From contig JAIRUU010000102.1 in NCBI GenBank assembly GCA_031254225.1, positions 1 through 5,826 on the forward strand: 5,826 nt of DNA. Reading direction: 5' to 3'. The notes under the pieces are model-generated. The model searched no databases. It saw only the letters and a list, made by a program, of their open reading frames with translations, and was not told where the DNA came from. Below are positions 4,885 to 5,826 of the stretch, piece by piece. Each line of letters opens with the position of its first letter. The stretch's first letter is position 1. Source of the DNA: Candidatus Elusimicrobium euhamitermitis (lineage in GTDB: Bacteria > Elusimicrobiota > Elusimicrobia > Elusimicrobiales > Elusimicrobiaceae). The translations under genes and the position numbers were made by a program.

Positions 4885-5826
4885 TTATAATCTTGAGGCG
4901 GCTTCTTTGATAAACTCTTCGGTATTACAGATTTTTTTGGGCGGCGCGTCCATAAGCGGCGCCAAATCTTTTGTAACATAACCGCTTTCAATGCAGTTGA
5001 TTACCGCGGCTTCCAGTTTTTCCGCAAATTTGACAACGTCCGGCGTATTATCCAGCGCGCCGCGTTTTTTTATTGCGCCCGTCCACGCGAAAATTGACGC
5101 CACGGAATTTGTGGAAGTTTCTTCCCCATTTAAATATTTATAGTAGTGGCGTTTGACGGTGCCGTGCGCGGCCTCAAATTCAAATTTACCGTCGGGCGAA
5201 ACTAAAACCGACGTCATCATTCCGAGCGAACCGAACCCGGCCGCAATCATGTCGGACAAAACGTCCCCGTCGTAATTCTTCATGGCCCACAGCATGCCGC
5301 CTTCGTTTTTCATGATTTGGGCGACCGCGTCGTCAATCAAAAAATAGCGGTAATTTACGCCGGCCGCGTCCAGCTCTTGTTTTGCCGCCGCTGCTTCCGC
5401 GGCAAAAATTTCTTTAAACTTCCCGTCGTATTTTTTTGAAATAGTATCTTTGGCAGAAAACCAGATATCCGTTTTTTCCGTCAGAGCATACTGTATGCAC
5501 GCGCGCGCGAAAGACCGTATGGACGAGACCGTGTTATGCATGCCCATCAAAATACCTGCACCTTTCATATCCGCCACGGTTACTTTTGACGTCTGTCCGC
5601 CTTCGGCGGTAAAAATAAGTTCCGCTTTGCCGGGTTTATCGGTCACTATTTCCTGCGCTTTATAAATATCCCCGTAAGCGTGCCGCGCGACAGTAATCGG
5701 CTTTTTCCACGTACGCACGGCCGGCTTGATATTTTTTACTATAATCGGTTTTCTGAAAACCGTGCCGTCAAGAAAACCGCGTATCTGCGCGTTCGGGCTC
5801 GGCCACCTAAATTTTAGATTGTATTC
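4885..5826 (-). CDS. icd: NADP-dependent isocitrate dehydrogenase, eukaryotic-type dimer (5' end outside window)
   Basis: Oxidatively decarboxylates isocitrate to 2-oxoglutarate, making NADPH. 313 codons are visible and the frame is open to the right edge. The family is ~400 aa, so roughly 90 N-terminal residues are missing. A GTG at 5716-5718 is an internal Val, not the start: the preceding frame reads SPNAQIRGFLDGTVFRKP, the conserved substrate loop. Numbering from the window edge, key residues are S10, N12 and R16 (substrate), R48 in ARHAYGD (equivalent to human IDH1 R132), Y55, K126, and the metal ligands D165, D188 and D192 (NYDGD...SD). HGTVKRH (221-227) has the Arg-His pair that binds the NADP phosphate. 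The substrate loop has AQ where most homologues have GT (SPNGTIR). Otherwise the enzyme looks intact. Confidence 0.96.
   Translation of the reverse strand, partial: EYNLKFRWPSPNAQIRGFLDGTVFRKPIIVKNIKPAVRTWKKPITVARHAYGDIYKAQEIVTDKPGKAELIFTAEGGQTSKVTVADMKGAGILMGMHNTVSSIRSFARACIQYALTEKTDIWFSAKDTISKKYDGKFKEIFAAEAAAAKQELDAAGVNYRYFLIDDAVAQIMKNEGGMLWAMKNYDGDVLSDMIAAGFGSLGMMTSVLVSPDGKFEFEAAHGTVKRHYYKYLNGEETSTNSVASIFAWTGAIKKRGALDNTPDVVKFAEKLEAAVINCIESGYVTKDLAPLMDAPPKKICNTEEFIKEAASRL

Noticed and set aside
4885..5718. icd starting at the GTG codon at 5716-5718
   Set aside because: The same frame continues upstream to the window edge and encodes conserved isocitrate dehydrogenase residues (SPNAQIR, DGTVFR), so the GTG is an internal valine.

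Overview
This is a bacterial window of moderate G+C with A/T-rich intergenic gaps. It holds four recognisable protein genes, one small secreted repeat protein and one tRNA. No gene names the host. The housekeeping content (group III-like phosphofructokinase, MEP-pathway IspH, eukaryotic-type NADP isocitrate dehydrogenase) and the general codon and sequence texture remind me of Elusimicrobiota. That is a low-confidence impression, not a demonstrated assignment.

Layout. Positions 1-177 are non-coding, with a 15-nt perfect inverted repeat (44-58/131-145). Three genes then lie on the minus strand and are transcribed right to left: an EamA/DMT transporter (4032-3163), an IspH reductase carrying a UbiA-like membrane domain (3155-1473), and 6-phosphofructokinase (1290 or 1281 down to 178). 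The first two are 7 nt apart and look like one operon. Between ispH and pfkA sits a 187-bp nested palindromic element (1286-1472). Its 29-bp terminal inverted repeats begin right after the ispH stop codon and end inside the first codons of the annotated pfkA frame. The element carries two related micro-ORFs in opposite orientation; the one pointing at pfkA has a strong Shine-Dalgarno sequence. A short intergenic region at 4033-4145 holds a GC-rich hairpin and a palindromic A/T promoter core. To its right, on the plus strand, are tRNA-Ala(GGC) with its terminator and a gene for a 156-aa exported protein with four MTDxQ repeats. A bidirectional terminator (4848-4882) separates that gene from the convergent minus-strand icd gene, which runs off the right edge.

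How it fits together. PfkA (glycolysis), IspH (last MEP step to IPP/DMAPP) and isocitrate dehydrogenase (2-oxoglutarate and NADPH) are core carbon metabolism. The transporter's substrate is unknown. The parts most worth a second look are the IspH-UbiA-like fusion, whose UbiA Asp motifs are eroded, and the palindromic element that appears to supply a leader ORF, and possibly a start codon, to pfkA.
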